DNA from: Lyophyllum atratum
Lineage: Eukaryota > Basidiomycota > Agaricomycetes > Agaricales > Lyophyllaceae
NCBI GenBank assembly: GCA_014905825.1
Contig: JACGCN010000001.1
Location: forward strand, 3,410,001 to 3,474,000
Length of the DNA stretch: 64,000 bases
Reading direction: 5' to 3'
In this document: one piece after another, positions 11,401 through 22,666 of the stretch
How positions within the stretch are numbered: position 1 is the stretch's first letter
Layout of the letters: each line of letters begins with the position of its first letter
Notes under the pieces: model-generated
Databases searched by the model: none
What the model was told of the DNA's origin: nothing
The model's input: the letters and a program-made list of their open reading frames with translations, nothing else
Translations under genes and position numbers: made by a program

Positions 11401-14274
11401 TGCCAGCTCGTATATGAACGAAAAAGGATATTCACCGGTCTGGTCCCCAGCATCGAAGACTTCCAGGTCCCTAGCAAGTGCACACGCTTCGATTACCGCA
11501 TTATATCGCGCTTCGTCGAAACCGTTTGGAGAGCTGAAGACAATGTTATCTCGAATCGTTGCATGCTCAAGCCCTTCGACATTTATCAACACAAGTAAAT
11601 ATTAATGAAGGGCAACTCACATGGATTTTGTCCACAGAAAGCTACCCTATGGCTCAGCTTATCCAGAATGACGCCTCCCGACGTACACTGCATCTCTATA
11701 GCACCATGAGAGATCATATTCAACCAGTTGTGTGTTGTTTTCTTACCACCGAGAAGCGCAGCCAGAAGCGCACTTTTACCAGACCCCGTAGCTCCGGTGA
11801 CAAGGGTTAGCTTTCCTTTGGGAAATTTGATATCCAGAGGTCCAAGTTCAAAGCGACCAGGAGACGCGGATGATTTAGGCGCCGAGGGCCACTCAAAAGT
11901 TGCTGACGAGAAGCCAACTTCGTGGTCGGCGTTATTACTGGTATGGGCGGTCAACGTTGACGCCCACTCAGGCACTTCGTTCTCATTGAGGAAGCCCTCG
12001 ATACGTTGCATAGAAACATAAGCTATTGAAGGCATTTTGAATATTGGTGACAACCCTCAAAGGCTAAGCTCACCATGCAACATGGCGAATATCTGTCCTG
12101 GAAGGGCTGTCATCGGTTCCTGAAGCTGCGTAAACAAGGCGATAGACTGTGAAAGCCTTTGAAACCGTCAGACGCTCTCCAGCAATAAAGGTGTAACAGA
12201 AAAATGAGGTGAGAGCGGTAGCCGATGGTATCCATGTCCTAGAAGCAACTTTAGCCACTAATCCTCCTGGATATGAGGTGTCCCTTCACCATATAAATGA
12301 TATGAGAGTGTCGACAGTATTTTGCTTTACACGCCATTGCAAGTTCAGCTTCCCTGGTATTTTGAGCTTTTCCTGACCAGTAGTATTCTGTGAAAGGTTC
12401 GCATTGAGGAAGTCTTCTGAGAAACATGACAATCTCGCACCCCAGCCATAAAACTTCAAAAATCGGATGTTCTGAAGTAGCTCGTTCACAACATTCATCC
12501 TCGTATCTTTTGCTTTCCATGACGATCTGGTTATCTGTTTCGCTGGTCAATTCAACACTCTGATCAGCAAGCATTACCGCGTACCGAGATATTGTATGTT
12601 GCCAGGGGATAATTTACAACGTACGCCAGGAGAATCACGACCACTCCCGATAAGGCGCTCCATCCGAGAATTCTACCCAATCGCGTGAGTATGCAACCAG
12701 ATGTCCGAGGATAAGACATACTGGTACAAAAAAACCAGTGCAATTATCAAACGGATAGGGGACATAAAAAGCCCCGAAAATTCCCAGAATCTCTGCGCAA
12801 CGGCATATGTATCACCTCTACAAGACCCAGTACCTGTCTTTAGCGCAGATAGAAAGATTTGATCATCATGTAGAACTAACTGCATAAGATTCACTATTTT
12901 TCCAAGGTCTGCACTCTTATGGTCGTCTCCTTCTTCGCCGACTTGGCCACTGATATCTTGTCGTTTCAAAGACTTGTAGTGCAAGGAGCAGAACAGCTGC
13001 CCGCGTGTCCGTTCGTAGCATCGTCGTGTATGCCAGCTTTGAAAGAGATCAACCTGAGCAAATGAGAGATGCGCTAAGAAGGTAACCAGTGCCCAGAAAT
13101 AAGCAGTGCTTTTTGCATCGCGGTCGTCCGCAGCTAAGTGCAGATAGAATTTCCTTGAGCGCATACGGAGGTACAAAACCTTAAGAGGATTAGTACCTGG
13201 AGCAAACGCTACCCAAAAGGTGCATACCAACGACAGCGCTCCAAAGCTCCAGGACTATGTCGAGAATGAGATCAAGGGAGTTAGAGACCAGAAGGAAGCG
13301 AAGCAATGAATGCGTAGGGTGACTGTCATTGCGCACTTAAACACAAGATCGACAAGGAATTTGGAAAGCTAAAACGCACAGTGCTCTATACTCTAAACAT
13401 TTGTTGAAGATATTCTTGTGCTGAAAATAAGGAGATAATATCCATATGTCGGTATCGTTGAGGGTCCTTGTCATCGCAAGGTCGAAAATTGGCTGAATGA
13501 ACGAGAAGGTACACCAGGACCAGAGGGTAACGTCGTCTTCTGGGCAAGAAAAAGCGATGGACGGCACCTGTGAGTGCCGTATTTAGCGAACATGCCAACA
13601 ACGAAGTAGATAGACATGCATCCTTTGGGCCAGCGATGTTCGGAGCAACCCTTACAGCTTGCAATGGGAGAGCTCCTGCAACCCAGACGAATATTCCCGG
13701 AATAATCATGCCAATCAAGTCAAGCGCCAGCTCACTCCCCCGTAAATTCTTTTCCATTAAATCAAAGCCGAATTCGACGAGGAAGAAAAGGAAGTGAGTA
13801 CAAGCAAAGGCAAAGAGTACGTAGGGCACCGTAGACGGGGGCCTAATGGATATCTTGAGACATGCATATGTCTATGAGGAATGTCGGTAGTAAGATATCG
13901 CGCTTATGTGCGAGGGGACGAACACATACCCAAGTAAATATGGCTACCAAGGCCCTCAATGCGTAATCCGTGTCCCTTAATATCGCCCCATAGACAAAGC
14001 AACCAATCCAACCGGCCAACGCGATCGACGCGAGGATATTCAGAATGCGAGCGCGTAGGACGAAACGCCGGGCTTCGGCTGTGCCATAAACAGGATTCAC
14101 AATATCTTCAATGGTGAGGAAATTCTGAAATGGGGCGCAGAACTTGTTGAACAAGCCTTTGCCAAGAGGTTTCCGTGCTGGAATGGCCTTTGCGAGGTCT
14201 TGAACGACAGCGAGGAGAACGAAGCCGCCTGGCAACAAGGCGCCCAAGAAGAATTCTCGTTCATTTCTTGACAT
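8463..14274 (-). CDS. ABCC-type (MRP/YOR1-like) multidrug ABC transporter
   Basis: Full-length ABC exporter with TMD1-NBD1-TMD2-NBD2, plus N-terminal hydrophobic segments after MSRNEREFFLGALLPGG, spread over many exons. NBD1: Walker A GATGSGKS (about 11790), signature ITLSGGQRARVALARAMYS, Walker B CILLDDP, H-loop VTHH. NBD2: Walker A GRTGSGKST formed across the intron near 9250-9335, degenerate signature SLSAGEKQLVAIARA, Walker B IIIMDEATSQID, H-loop ITIAHR. The SPFFKHKNI-like stretch (SPYFQHKNIFNK) and NELLQNIRFLKFYGWG are typical of fungal ABCC proteins. One extra base near 12340 shifts the frame between REAEL and QWRVKQNTVDT. Likely substrates are glutathione conjugates, toxins or drugs at the plasma or vacuolar membrane; this is inferred from family. 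The RING gene is divergently placed 800 bp upstream. Confidence 0.92.
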
Positions 14275-15082
14275 CCATGGCTCAGCCTGAACATGGTGAG
14301 TATTTCAAACACAAGTACGTGTGAACGACCTTACAAGATGTTGTAGGGTGAACATCGATATGGGCACTACCAAGGCACTACACTTGACGCGTGTAGCGGT
14401 GTGACGCTTGGCTGGCATTCTCACGCGTCGCAACGACCTCATCGCTTGAGGGTGATGCCTTCAATCTTGTGAGACCATCACAACGTCTGGCGGACAGACG
14501 AGTGCAGTACTATGACGCCAGTTACGATTTTTGTGCAAAGAACTTCATTGACATGACACTAAAAAGTAAGAACGATCTAATGGTGATCGATCGAAACAGT
14601 AATACTTTGAATGTATAGGTAGGTCCGCATGTGCTTATAGAGCGACACCCACTAGGGAGCTCATGATCAGTACTCAGTAGTGAACGCTTGAAGGGTCGTA
14701 TAGAAGCCACAAAGCCCGGATTCTGCGAGGAGATGAAGTAATCTTGTGAGCGTCGTGTATGCTTGGGAAGACGATAGGGAAAGTCAGGAAAACCCGGTAT
14801 ATGATCTCATAGCACCGAAAGGTGAAAAATCGTATAATAGGGAACCAAAGGATCATCCCAGAGAACCAAAGGGAAGCAAGAAGAGGGAACTCACCGTCTG
14901 AATCGACGTTGTGGGGAAAGGTACTATTGAGGGACGCGTGACATGTCACGCCTGTGGCAGTGAAAATGACAGTCGCTCCAGGGCCGTCAGTTGTTTGTCA
15001 TTATCTACAAAGGTCATCGACTCTGCCAACTCTCCTAATCTCGCCCGCCCTTCCACGCCCTTCCATCGTTTCTAGTTCGCAA
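14275..15082. promoter_or_regulatory. Divergent intergenic region (ABC transporter / RING gene)
   Basis: About 800 bp between two start codons on opposite strands. No conserved protein is seen in any frame. It presumably holds both promoters; I cannot name specific sites. Confidence 0.4.
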
Positions 15083-16708
15083 ATGTCGTCGAGAGAGCCC
15101 TTGTGGTTTTGCCACGAAGTCTGTCGCCTTTCTTGCCTATATTACTACCGCCTTTAGACTGACAATCTATCGACCCTCTTCCAGTGTCATGCAGAGATGC
15201 GACCTCTGATGGTATGCCAACCTCATCCTCAGGCGATATCTCAGCTTAATTAGTATTAGGTTCCCGATCCTATATGTGCATCGTGTCGAGGGAGTTTTGT
15301 TGAGAAAGTCAGGCCAAACTTCAATGTCCGGTCAATAGGCGTGCTAAACGCTCGAATCTTAGATGGAGGATCCTGCCAACGACCCACGAGAGTTCGCTCA
15401 CTCTCATCATGGAGATGCCGATGCAGAAGGACTCCCGCCTGGAATAGATACTTTTCTACGTGCGTCATACCTTTAGTGCATGTCTGTTCCTTAGCTCATT
15501 TCCAGCGTAGTCAGTTTGCAGACATTGGTGGATCGTGGGATAGCAGAGGGAAGACACCAACCATCTCGCGTTGGCTCAAATAGTGGAAATTCCGTGCGTA
15601 GCCATGAGCACCGTTTGCCCTCGCCACACATTGATCCACCGTATTTCAGGGTAACCGATTTACATTTCAAATCCGCACGGGCTCTAGTCAACGACCAGAT
15701 ACAGGTAGTCGTTCCGGAGGTGTAGAACCGGCTCCGACGATGTCAGAGTAAGAACATTTTCTATTTCACCAGATTTTCTTATCAACTTTCTCAGTAGATT
15801 CCTTCGAAGAGGTTCAGATCAGACCGGAGGCAGTGGGACAATCACGGGTCCTCTGATGGCGCAATATCTTATGGCGATGCTTGGTCAACGGGATCCTATG
15901 AATGGCTTCATTGGGGGCGGCTTCGGAGATCCCACGACCGAGGGCAGGATGGGTGACTACGTCTTCAATCAAGAAGGTGAGATAGCAATGCCGAACGTTA
16001 CTCCTTTCCTTACGTTGTTGCAGCTCTGGACCAGATCATTACCCAATTGATGGAGAACTCCAATGCACATAGACCAGTCCCCGCGACGGACGAAATAATC
16101 TCCAACCTGCCGCGAGAAGTTTTGGAGCGGAACTGTATGCTGTTTCCTTTCTATGCAACTGGCACCGGTCACTAATGTACATTCCAGCGCCGATGCTTGA
16201 AAAAGATTGCGCCGTTTGCAAGGAGCAGTTCAAGCTAGAAACGGAAGATCCAGATGAACAAATTGTCATAACACTTCCTTGCAAACACCCCTTCCACGAG
16301 CCCTGCATTCTTCCATGGTTAAATTCAAGTGGTACTTGTCCCGTGTGCAGGTATGTCAAACTCGTAGGCCTATTTCTCTAGCTGGCAGTATCTTACACAC
16401 GACTATCTAGATACGCTCTCATACCACAACCAGAGCATCACCCTCCAACAAGTCCAGGTCAAGATCCTAACCCACGCCATGATCGCCCTTCAAGTCCATC
16501 GTCCGGAAGCCCAAGTCGGTCTTCTGGCAGGGATGCTGGGCAGGATACTTCTGGTATCTTTCAATCACTCTTCGGAGGACTTGTCGGCGGCGGTGGACGA
16601 AACCATGGGACCTCGTCAAGACACTCACATTCTAACTCAGATTCAACTTCGGGGCCTCGAGCTGGAGGTAATGGACACCTTCCTGGTGGTTGGGAAGATC
16701 TTGACTGA
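15083..16708 (+). CDS. RING-H2 E3 ubiquitin ligase, RNF126/RNF115-like
   Basis: Predicted E3 ligase with the two-ended layout of RNF126/RNF115. There is an N-terminal C4 zinc ribbon (WFCHECHAEMRPL, then PICASCRGSF) and a C-terminal RING-H2 finger: CAVC, then CKHPFHEPC, then CPVC. The gene is a chain of small exons: MSSREPLWFCHE, then ECHAEM..LM, then VPDPICASC..EK, then the MEDPANDPREF exon. After that come SLQTLVDRG, NRFTFQIRTG, RFLRRGSDQTGG, ALDQIITQLMEN, SPMLEKDC and finally YALIPQPEHH to the stop. Every junction uses GT-AG and keeps frame. The tail is Ser/Gly/His-rich and ends GGWEDLD. In animals this family ubiquitinates mislocalised hydrophobic proteins through BAG6; whether that applies here is unknown. 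No frame repair is needed. Confidence 0.9.
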
Positions 16709-16839
16709 ATGTAACGGAACCTCAGCACTGTTATCGCCCTTGTAATCGTTTATTGTTGTATTCATGCAAGTAAGTAGAGCTCGTCACAGTTCGGAAGTAT
16801 GTATGTATTCGTGTCAGCATAAAACAGTGTGTACTGTAA

Positions 16840-18655
16840 TCAATTCACGGTGGAACGAGTGTTGGCCGTAGTGGCGAAACCGACACGACGGTTGGTCGTA
16901 TCGAACACCGAATAGAACCGCTCGAGGAAGGCATAACCATTGACAAAGTCGAACCCTTGACCAGAGGGGGTGCCAATATCCCCAACGATCAGATAGATGT
17001 TGTTAGGCGTCCCTCCGATAGCAGTATTAAGAGCACGCGGCCACAGTTGTGCATTTGCAGTAAATTCAAAGGTCACCTGAAATCAAGGAATTTAAATCAC
17101 TGCGCATCTGTCCCCAAGGGCTGTACTTACCCCATTGATGGTGAAGAACAAACTCTGCAGCCTTGAAAACTGTGCGGATGTGATTCGCAGTAGGCCAGTA
17201 TTACGGTCCGCAACAGCGCCAGTAGCGGCGCGATATCGGGCCAGGGCATCAGTTGCAATGAGCAAAAGCGTGGTCCCTAGTCCACGGATAACGATTCAGT
17301 AAAGTCACGGATCCATAAGAACCATCGACCCTCACCAGTATCGACGATGCCGGCTGTGGATGACAAGATATTTGTTGAGGCTCCATACCGGATGCTCTGG
17401 TTGATACCCCAGAATTCGCTCGAAGGGAAAGTACTTGTGAGAGGACTGAAGAACCGTGAGACAACAGCTTTCTGGGTTTAGATGGCAACCTACGCAAAAG
17501 AGATGGAGCCCGTGAACTTGGAGCTATCGGTGCCACCTATGGTGAACTAGTGAGTAAAAAGCTGTTATCAGACAAGAATGGTGACTAACCCCACGTGAGC
17601 TCTCCATTCAGTACCTCGACAGTCGTCGTGGGTGCAAATGAAATACCGATCTCGTTGGCACTGATAATGCCGCGTGCGAAGGCGTTATCAGTGACTGTAG
17701 GAATAAGAGTGTTCGTCGCCGGTGAAAGTGTGCCTACGACATCTCAGTTGAGAGAACGCGTGAATATGTCTACTATATACCTAGCGTAAGATCGACGGGT
17801 CCAATACTAGATTTTCTGATGAGCCAAGGATAGAAAGGCAATGAAGGGTAATTTACCCGAGGATCCCATCAGTGCCTTCGAAGCCAGTTGACTGGTCAAA
17901 GGTTTAAATCAAGTCAGGTTGAGAAAGCACAGGAATGGCTCACAGTCGTTGCGACGCCGATCGACTGGCCAGTGAGGACCAGACCAGGAGCAAGAGTAAC
18001 AGTATCGGTGAACTCGTTGCCTGATGTGCCGTTTGATGAGTGATATGCGTGATTTGTGAAGACAAATGCCAACCTGAGAAAGATCCTGACCCATAGGTGA
18101 CAGACTGGCGGAGAAAGCTTAGGAATGATCCTTCAGATAGAATAATAGACATCCTACCACACGGTTGGGGGTCGTTGCGCTGGCGCTGGTCCTGACGTAT
18201 GGTTGGGTGGCCCCAACCCACGTGTTTGAACTGAGTATGCACATGAGGATCTTCTAGCAGCCAGCCGAAGTAAGAAACACACCTTCCCGTGTCAACCAAC
18301 AGGCCATCTGTTCCATACCATCAATTGAATACCGGCGGTCGAGAAAAAAGCAAAAGCAAGACTTACAGGTTGTCGCAGGGCTCCCTACTCCGACAGACGC
18401 AATGTAGGTCACAGCCTGGTTATCGACCTGCTCATTGATTACAGCGTCGACGTGGAATTTGCCGCTAGCTTTAGCTTCAGCGCGTGCGCGAAGTGCCTTC
18501 GCTCTGGTCACGTCGTGTCGGACGAGATTGTGGATACTAGTGGTATTCAGGCGCCTGGCAAGTGGCAGAGTCACTGGTGAATCGCGGATGACGATTGGGT
18601 TGGCAGAGACCGCCAAAGCGAGGAGAACAGTGGACAACAAAGACGCAAAGAACAT
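16840..18655 (-). CDS. Secreted aspartic protease, family A1 (polyporopepsin-like)
   Basis: Pepsin-fold endopeptidase. The start MFFASLLSTVLLALAVSANP is a clear signal peptide; a propeptide follows (ARRLNTTSIHNLVRHD). The mature part starts near DNQAVTYIASVGVGSP. Both catalytic aspartates are present: LLVDTGSSNTWVGA, split by the intron after DTG-S, and GIVDTGTTLLLIATDAL, split after the second DTG. The C-terminal lobe continues through FTINGVTFEFTANAQ and GYAFLERFYSVFDT to the stop. The frame continues across its many introns as far as I checked. It likely acts outside the cell in protein degradation, as known for basidiomycete polyporopepsins. The gene lies tail to tail with the RING gene, 131 bp apart. 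Confidence 0.93.
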
Positions 18656-20167
18656 CTCAACCAAGACTCGGAGAACCCAAAGGCGTCGAATGAACAACTG
18701 CGCCTGTGGGTATCTTTATAGAGCCATTGACACGATCGCCACATGGTCGTCCAAGAGTTTGCCTTACGACTTCTCGCATCAAACCAGCACGAGCAAGGAG
18801 CTGAGAATGATGAATGCAGAAGGTTCACAGGAAGAGGAGCCTGTCGTGTTAAGTTTAGAACATAACTGGGAGGCTGTCGTTTGATGGGTATATATATCCT
18901 GTCCTGCGAGTGCAAGAAATCACTTCAGATAGCCACAAGATCAACTCACCTGGACGCTTACAATGGAAACGATAGATAGTTCCCCATGAACCGGGAATTC
19001 TTTATCTCACGAATGATAAAAATAGTGAGGAAAGCAACTTGAACGTTCTACTATTCGCCTGAAGTTCGGGACAAGAAGATGTCCAGTACTGTGAGGTTTC
19101 CACTTCAAGACCCTTCATGAGATCGCTGGGCAGAATGGGATGAGCCACAGCTTGTTAAGGACGTTTCGAGGTAAAGATGCTGCAGGAAGTGGAAAGATTG
19201 GCACAGACGACGACGTTGGCGCTGCCAAATGTTTGGTAAAAGCTTCCGATCGAGCGATAACTGTGTTGATCAACAGAAAAAAAGTTGCTTCCGACGTAGC
19301 GACTTGAAGATGCCAGACTCAGATTATCTACGCTTCGCTCGCTCAACGGATTTTCAAATACCATAAAGGCCAACCGTTCACCATGATGCGTCCGGGTTTC
19401 TCAGTCGGACTGTCCCAGAGGGTCGATATCACACACCTAACCAGCCAGCTCCACAGCTTAGGGCACTGACAGATAAGGGCGACAGTTGGATGGAACGCGT
19501 ATTCTATATGCAGACCTCCTGATCACACAGGATCAATCCACCAAGTCCGGCTCACTCTTCCAAAGGACGAGCGCACCAAAAATATCTCAGATTTTCGCAT
19601 TCCCTCAATAACCCGCCGCTTCTGACTTCTGCCCATGCGCTGCAGTTTCATCGTCATCGATCGGCTGATCTGTGAAGGTCTTGGGCCCCTCGGCGAGGGC
19701 CTACTGGACGCGAACTGGACGTATCCTAAGCTGCAGTTACACCCCCACGCAAGCCCACGCGTCAGAAAGATGTAGACATGTATTACATCTACGCTTGTAA
19801 GTACGACGCAAGTTCAGCCCTCAGAGGCCTCACCTTTCACTCGTATGGAGTGCTTGGGTATCTAACAGATATCGAAGTGACGCCATCCTCGGTGGTCGAG
19901 ACGCGATGCCACGGCATCTCGTTACCAGTCCGTGAGTTGTAGACCTGGGTGGCGATAACCAGCCTGCCAGCGGTCCTCAGTCTGTCATCTTTCTACTTCT
20001 TCAATCTTCAGAATATTTACTCGCTTGTATAGTTTCAATTGTTTTTATGCGATCGCTCTAGGCGCTATCTAGCGAATAGACATAAACTCGAGGTCGAAGG
20101 ACACAAATAAAATACATATGGGTACAGGAGTCCATGATTCGCGAGTCCCGGAAGTCTTGGGTAACAG
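18656..20167. other. Long intergenic region without recognisable gene
   Basis: About 1.5 kb between the protease start and the 3' end of the DUF89 gene. It includes the protease promoter; a TATA-like ATATATATCC lies near 18890. Frames on either strand are short and show no family motif. I see no repeat or transposon remnant. Confidence 0.4.
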
Positions 20168-21998
20168 CTATGCAAAGCGAACTTTCTCTCCAGGACGTCC
20201 TTCGGAAAGGAGGACGACAGCCTATATGTCCGATCATCAGGTCACACAGCTCCAAACCACCTCACAATTGCGACTTACATATTTTCCGCTGATTTTCCAT
20301 CCCGGCTCTGCCTCGTCTAGATCGTCGGCAGTCTTGTCGCCATCATCTCCGAAACCCACGACTACGTCGCTCTTGATCGTCCGCAAACTCGCAATCTTGG
20401 GTGCCCCAGCTGAACTCGCCATAGGGCCGATCGCGATCTCGAAAGGCGTGCTCGCGGGTGCTGCGCAGTCGTATGTAAGCTTGCGGTGGTTGAGATCTCC
20501 CTTGAAGACAACGAGATCGGAGCGGGAAAGGTGCAGGAAGAGATCGGGCGCCTCGCTGTGGAGGTCCCAGTAGGTGTAGCCTGTACACCAGAATGGATGT
20601 TGTTCGTACACCCATTTGCCTTCTTTTTCGTATTCCTGGTGCTCTCATTGTCAGATGGCGTCGCTTTGAACCACCCACTACGGACATACCTTCCAACGCC
20701 GACCGAGCCTGCGAAGAGATTCCATTTCATGGTCCGAGGCTTTGGGGAAGAGTTGGCCGTGGACCATGGAGTTTAGAAGCCACTCCCAGTCTTTCTTGGT
20801 CACATCGGATACGAACCAGGCAAAACGCTTTCCGTGGAATCGGACCTGATTGGCAAGCCCGCTTTGGATCAGGAAATCGGCTGCTCGTACGTCATTATAT
20901 AATCCAGAGGAATATGTCAACAGAGACTTACCATAAACGCAATCGCAATAAAGCTCGAACCCGGCATTGTCGAGGACGAAATCAATTCTGCCGCCTGTCT
21001 TATCGCGCAGCTCTTTGACGGTATCCCAGAGGCTGTTGAGATGGTTGCCCAAGATGTTTTTCTCAGTCGCAGCGAGGTGATCACCTCCGGTGGACTGCAG
21101 GTTCTTGATCTGCTCTTCTGTCATATTGATCAAAAGGGAGAGGTCTGTTGAGTTTCCCCAGAGGCACACTATGTCGGTGTATCGTTATGATCAAGAAAAA
21201 ATCAAACAGTGGCGAGTGACTAACCTTGGGTCAATTCTAAGAACATGAGGCGTTCGGCTTCGAGGCGCTCTGCCGGAGAGAGATCTTCTGCGATTTTGAA
21301 GGGATCCGCAAAACGCATGGACAGCTCGAAGACAGCATCCGAGGAACGAGAAAAGGTGTCACACTGAGGTAATAGCTTGTAAGGACAGTCCTCAGTAGGA
21401 GCGATGCAAATTGACATACCTTTTGCCTGTAGAAGACATCATAGTCGCGCCAGTGTCGGCTGACGCTGAAGGCTTCATGGAGGCGACGATATTTATACGC
21501 TTCTGCGAACAACCACGGCGCGTTCATGAAGTCTTTGCCTTATTTCAACCATCAGCTTCCGTCAGGAATTGGAACAGGAAGGAAATATATACCTTGGAAA
21601 TACTTTGCGATCTCCTTGTTCCACAAGGCGACGTCGGCCTCGCCATCGTCGATGATAGGGCGGAGTTTCGCGTTACCGCTAAGGTCAGTCATAAGCTCGC
21701 CCATGCGATCAATGCAGGCAACGAGGTCGACGACGAGCTCCTCGGAAGCTTGTTCGTTGAGGGTGCGTGTGGCGTCTTCGATTGCTTTGCCTAGAATGGT
21801 GGGGAGTCTGGACTGCATGGTAGCATGGGCGAACGAATACTCGTGGTAACCTCGATAGGCAGGCCATGGGGGGTTATTGGGGTCTACGCGGGTGGGTGTC
21901 CTGGGCCATGGTGCTTTGATATCCTTCTTGCTAGGAAGGTGACCGAGAGAGAGAGTGACTCTGGAGGGAGCACCAGATGAATTATTGGGCGGTGACAT
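20168..21998 (-). CDS. DUF89 / ARMT1-like damage-control phosphatase
   Basis: Metal-dependent phosphatase of the DUF89 family, subfamily III, related to human ARMT1 and yeast YMR027W; family members remove damaged phosphometabolites such as fructose-1-phosphate. The N-terminal helical part begins MSPPNNSSGAPSRVTLS and includes HEYSFAHATMQSRLPTILGK. Family core motifs are visible: LWGNSTDLS, IDFVLDNAGFELYCD (metal-site Asp-Asn), RFHGKRFAWFVSDV and DLVVFKGDLNHRKL (Lys-Gly-Asp-Asn/Asp-like). The last intron (about 20210-20273) links GKY to AVVLLSEGRPGEKVRFA and the TAG at 20168-20170. I did not need any frame correction. It is divergent from the coiled-coil gene. Confidence 0.9.
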
Positions 21999-22666
21999 GG
22001 CAGTAACGGGCGAAGTGCGGTTGCAGTTATATGTCTCACTCGAATCTCAATACTTTTATATACAATTCCCTTATCCGAATAGCATGCTGTTTTTTTACAT
22101 CCGGGCCAGATGAAGCGCGACCACCCCACTGACGTCACTGCCCGGCTTTCATCTCTCCCAGTCTGCAGAACGGCTTTCGCGATCTTCGGCCATATGTCGT
22201 ATATTATTTTCGTGCATTATGCCCAAACCACGCAATTCCTACTCATTGCAGCGAGGACGTGCTCTTGCTGCTCACCAAGTCCCTACTGGTATCCGTACCA
22301 GCCAGACGGCGCGAATCGCGCGTACAGTATGTCATATCAGAAGTCCACTCCACTCGTCTAGATTGACCATCATGTTCTCTCAGGCTGATAGTTTGGTTGT
22401 TTTTCTTATTAAGGAAGGTGACAGGCCTTTTCTCCATGACGTGAATTTCTGCAGGGAAGGTAGCTTGTGAAATTATGACCACAATCAACACTTGGATCGT
22501 CCCCCATTTTGCACCGACTCGGACTCCCGAGTCCAGACTTGACGCGACGCGATCACGTGCGGAATTCTTGTCGCGTTTGTTTTGTTCCCACGTATAGCGT
22601 CAAGTTCTTGCGATCACTTGTCAGTCCAACTCGGCATTCTTCTCCAACGCCCGGGCTATTCCAGCC
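21999..22666. promoter_or_regulatory. Divergent promoter region (DUF89 gene / coiled-coil gene)
   Basis: About 670 bp between opposite start codons. A TATA-like stretch (TTTTATATACAATT) lies about 60 bp upstream of the DUF89 start. No gene is seen inside. Confidence 0.4.

Noticed and set aside
18435..18884. 149-codon plus-strand frame over the protease start
   Set aside because: Antisense of the signal peptide and propeptide exon and upstream DNA; no motif.
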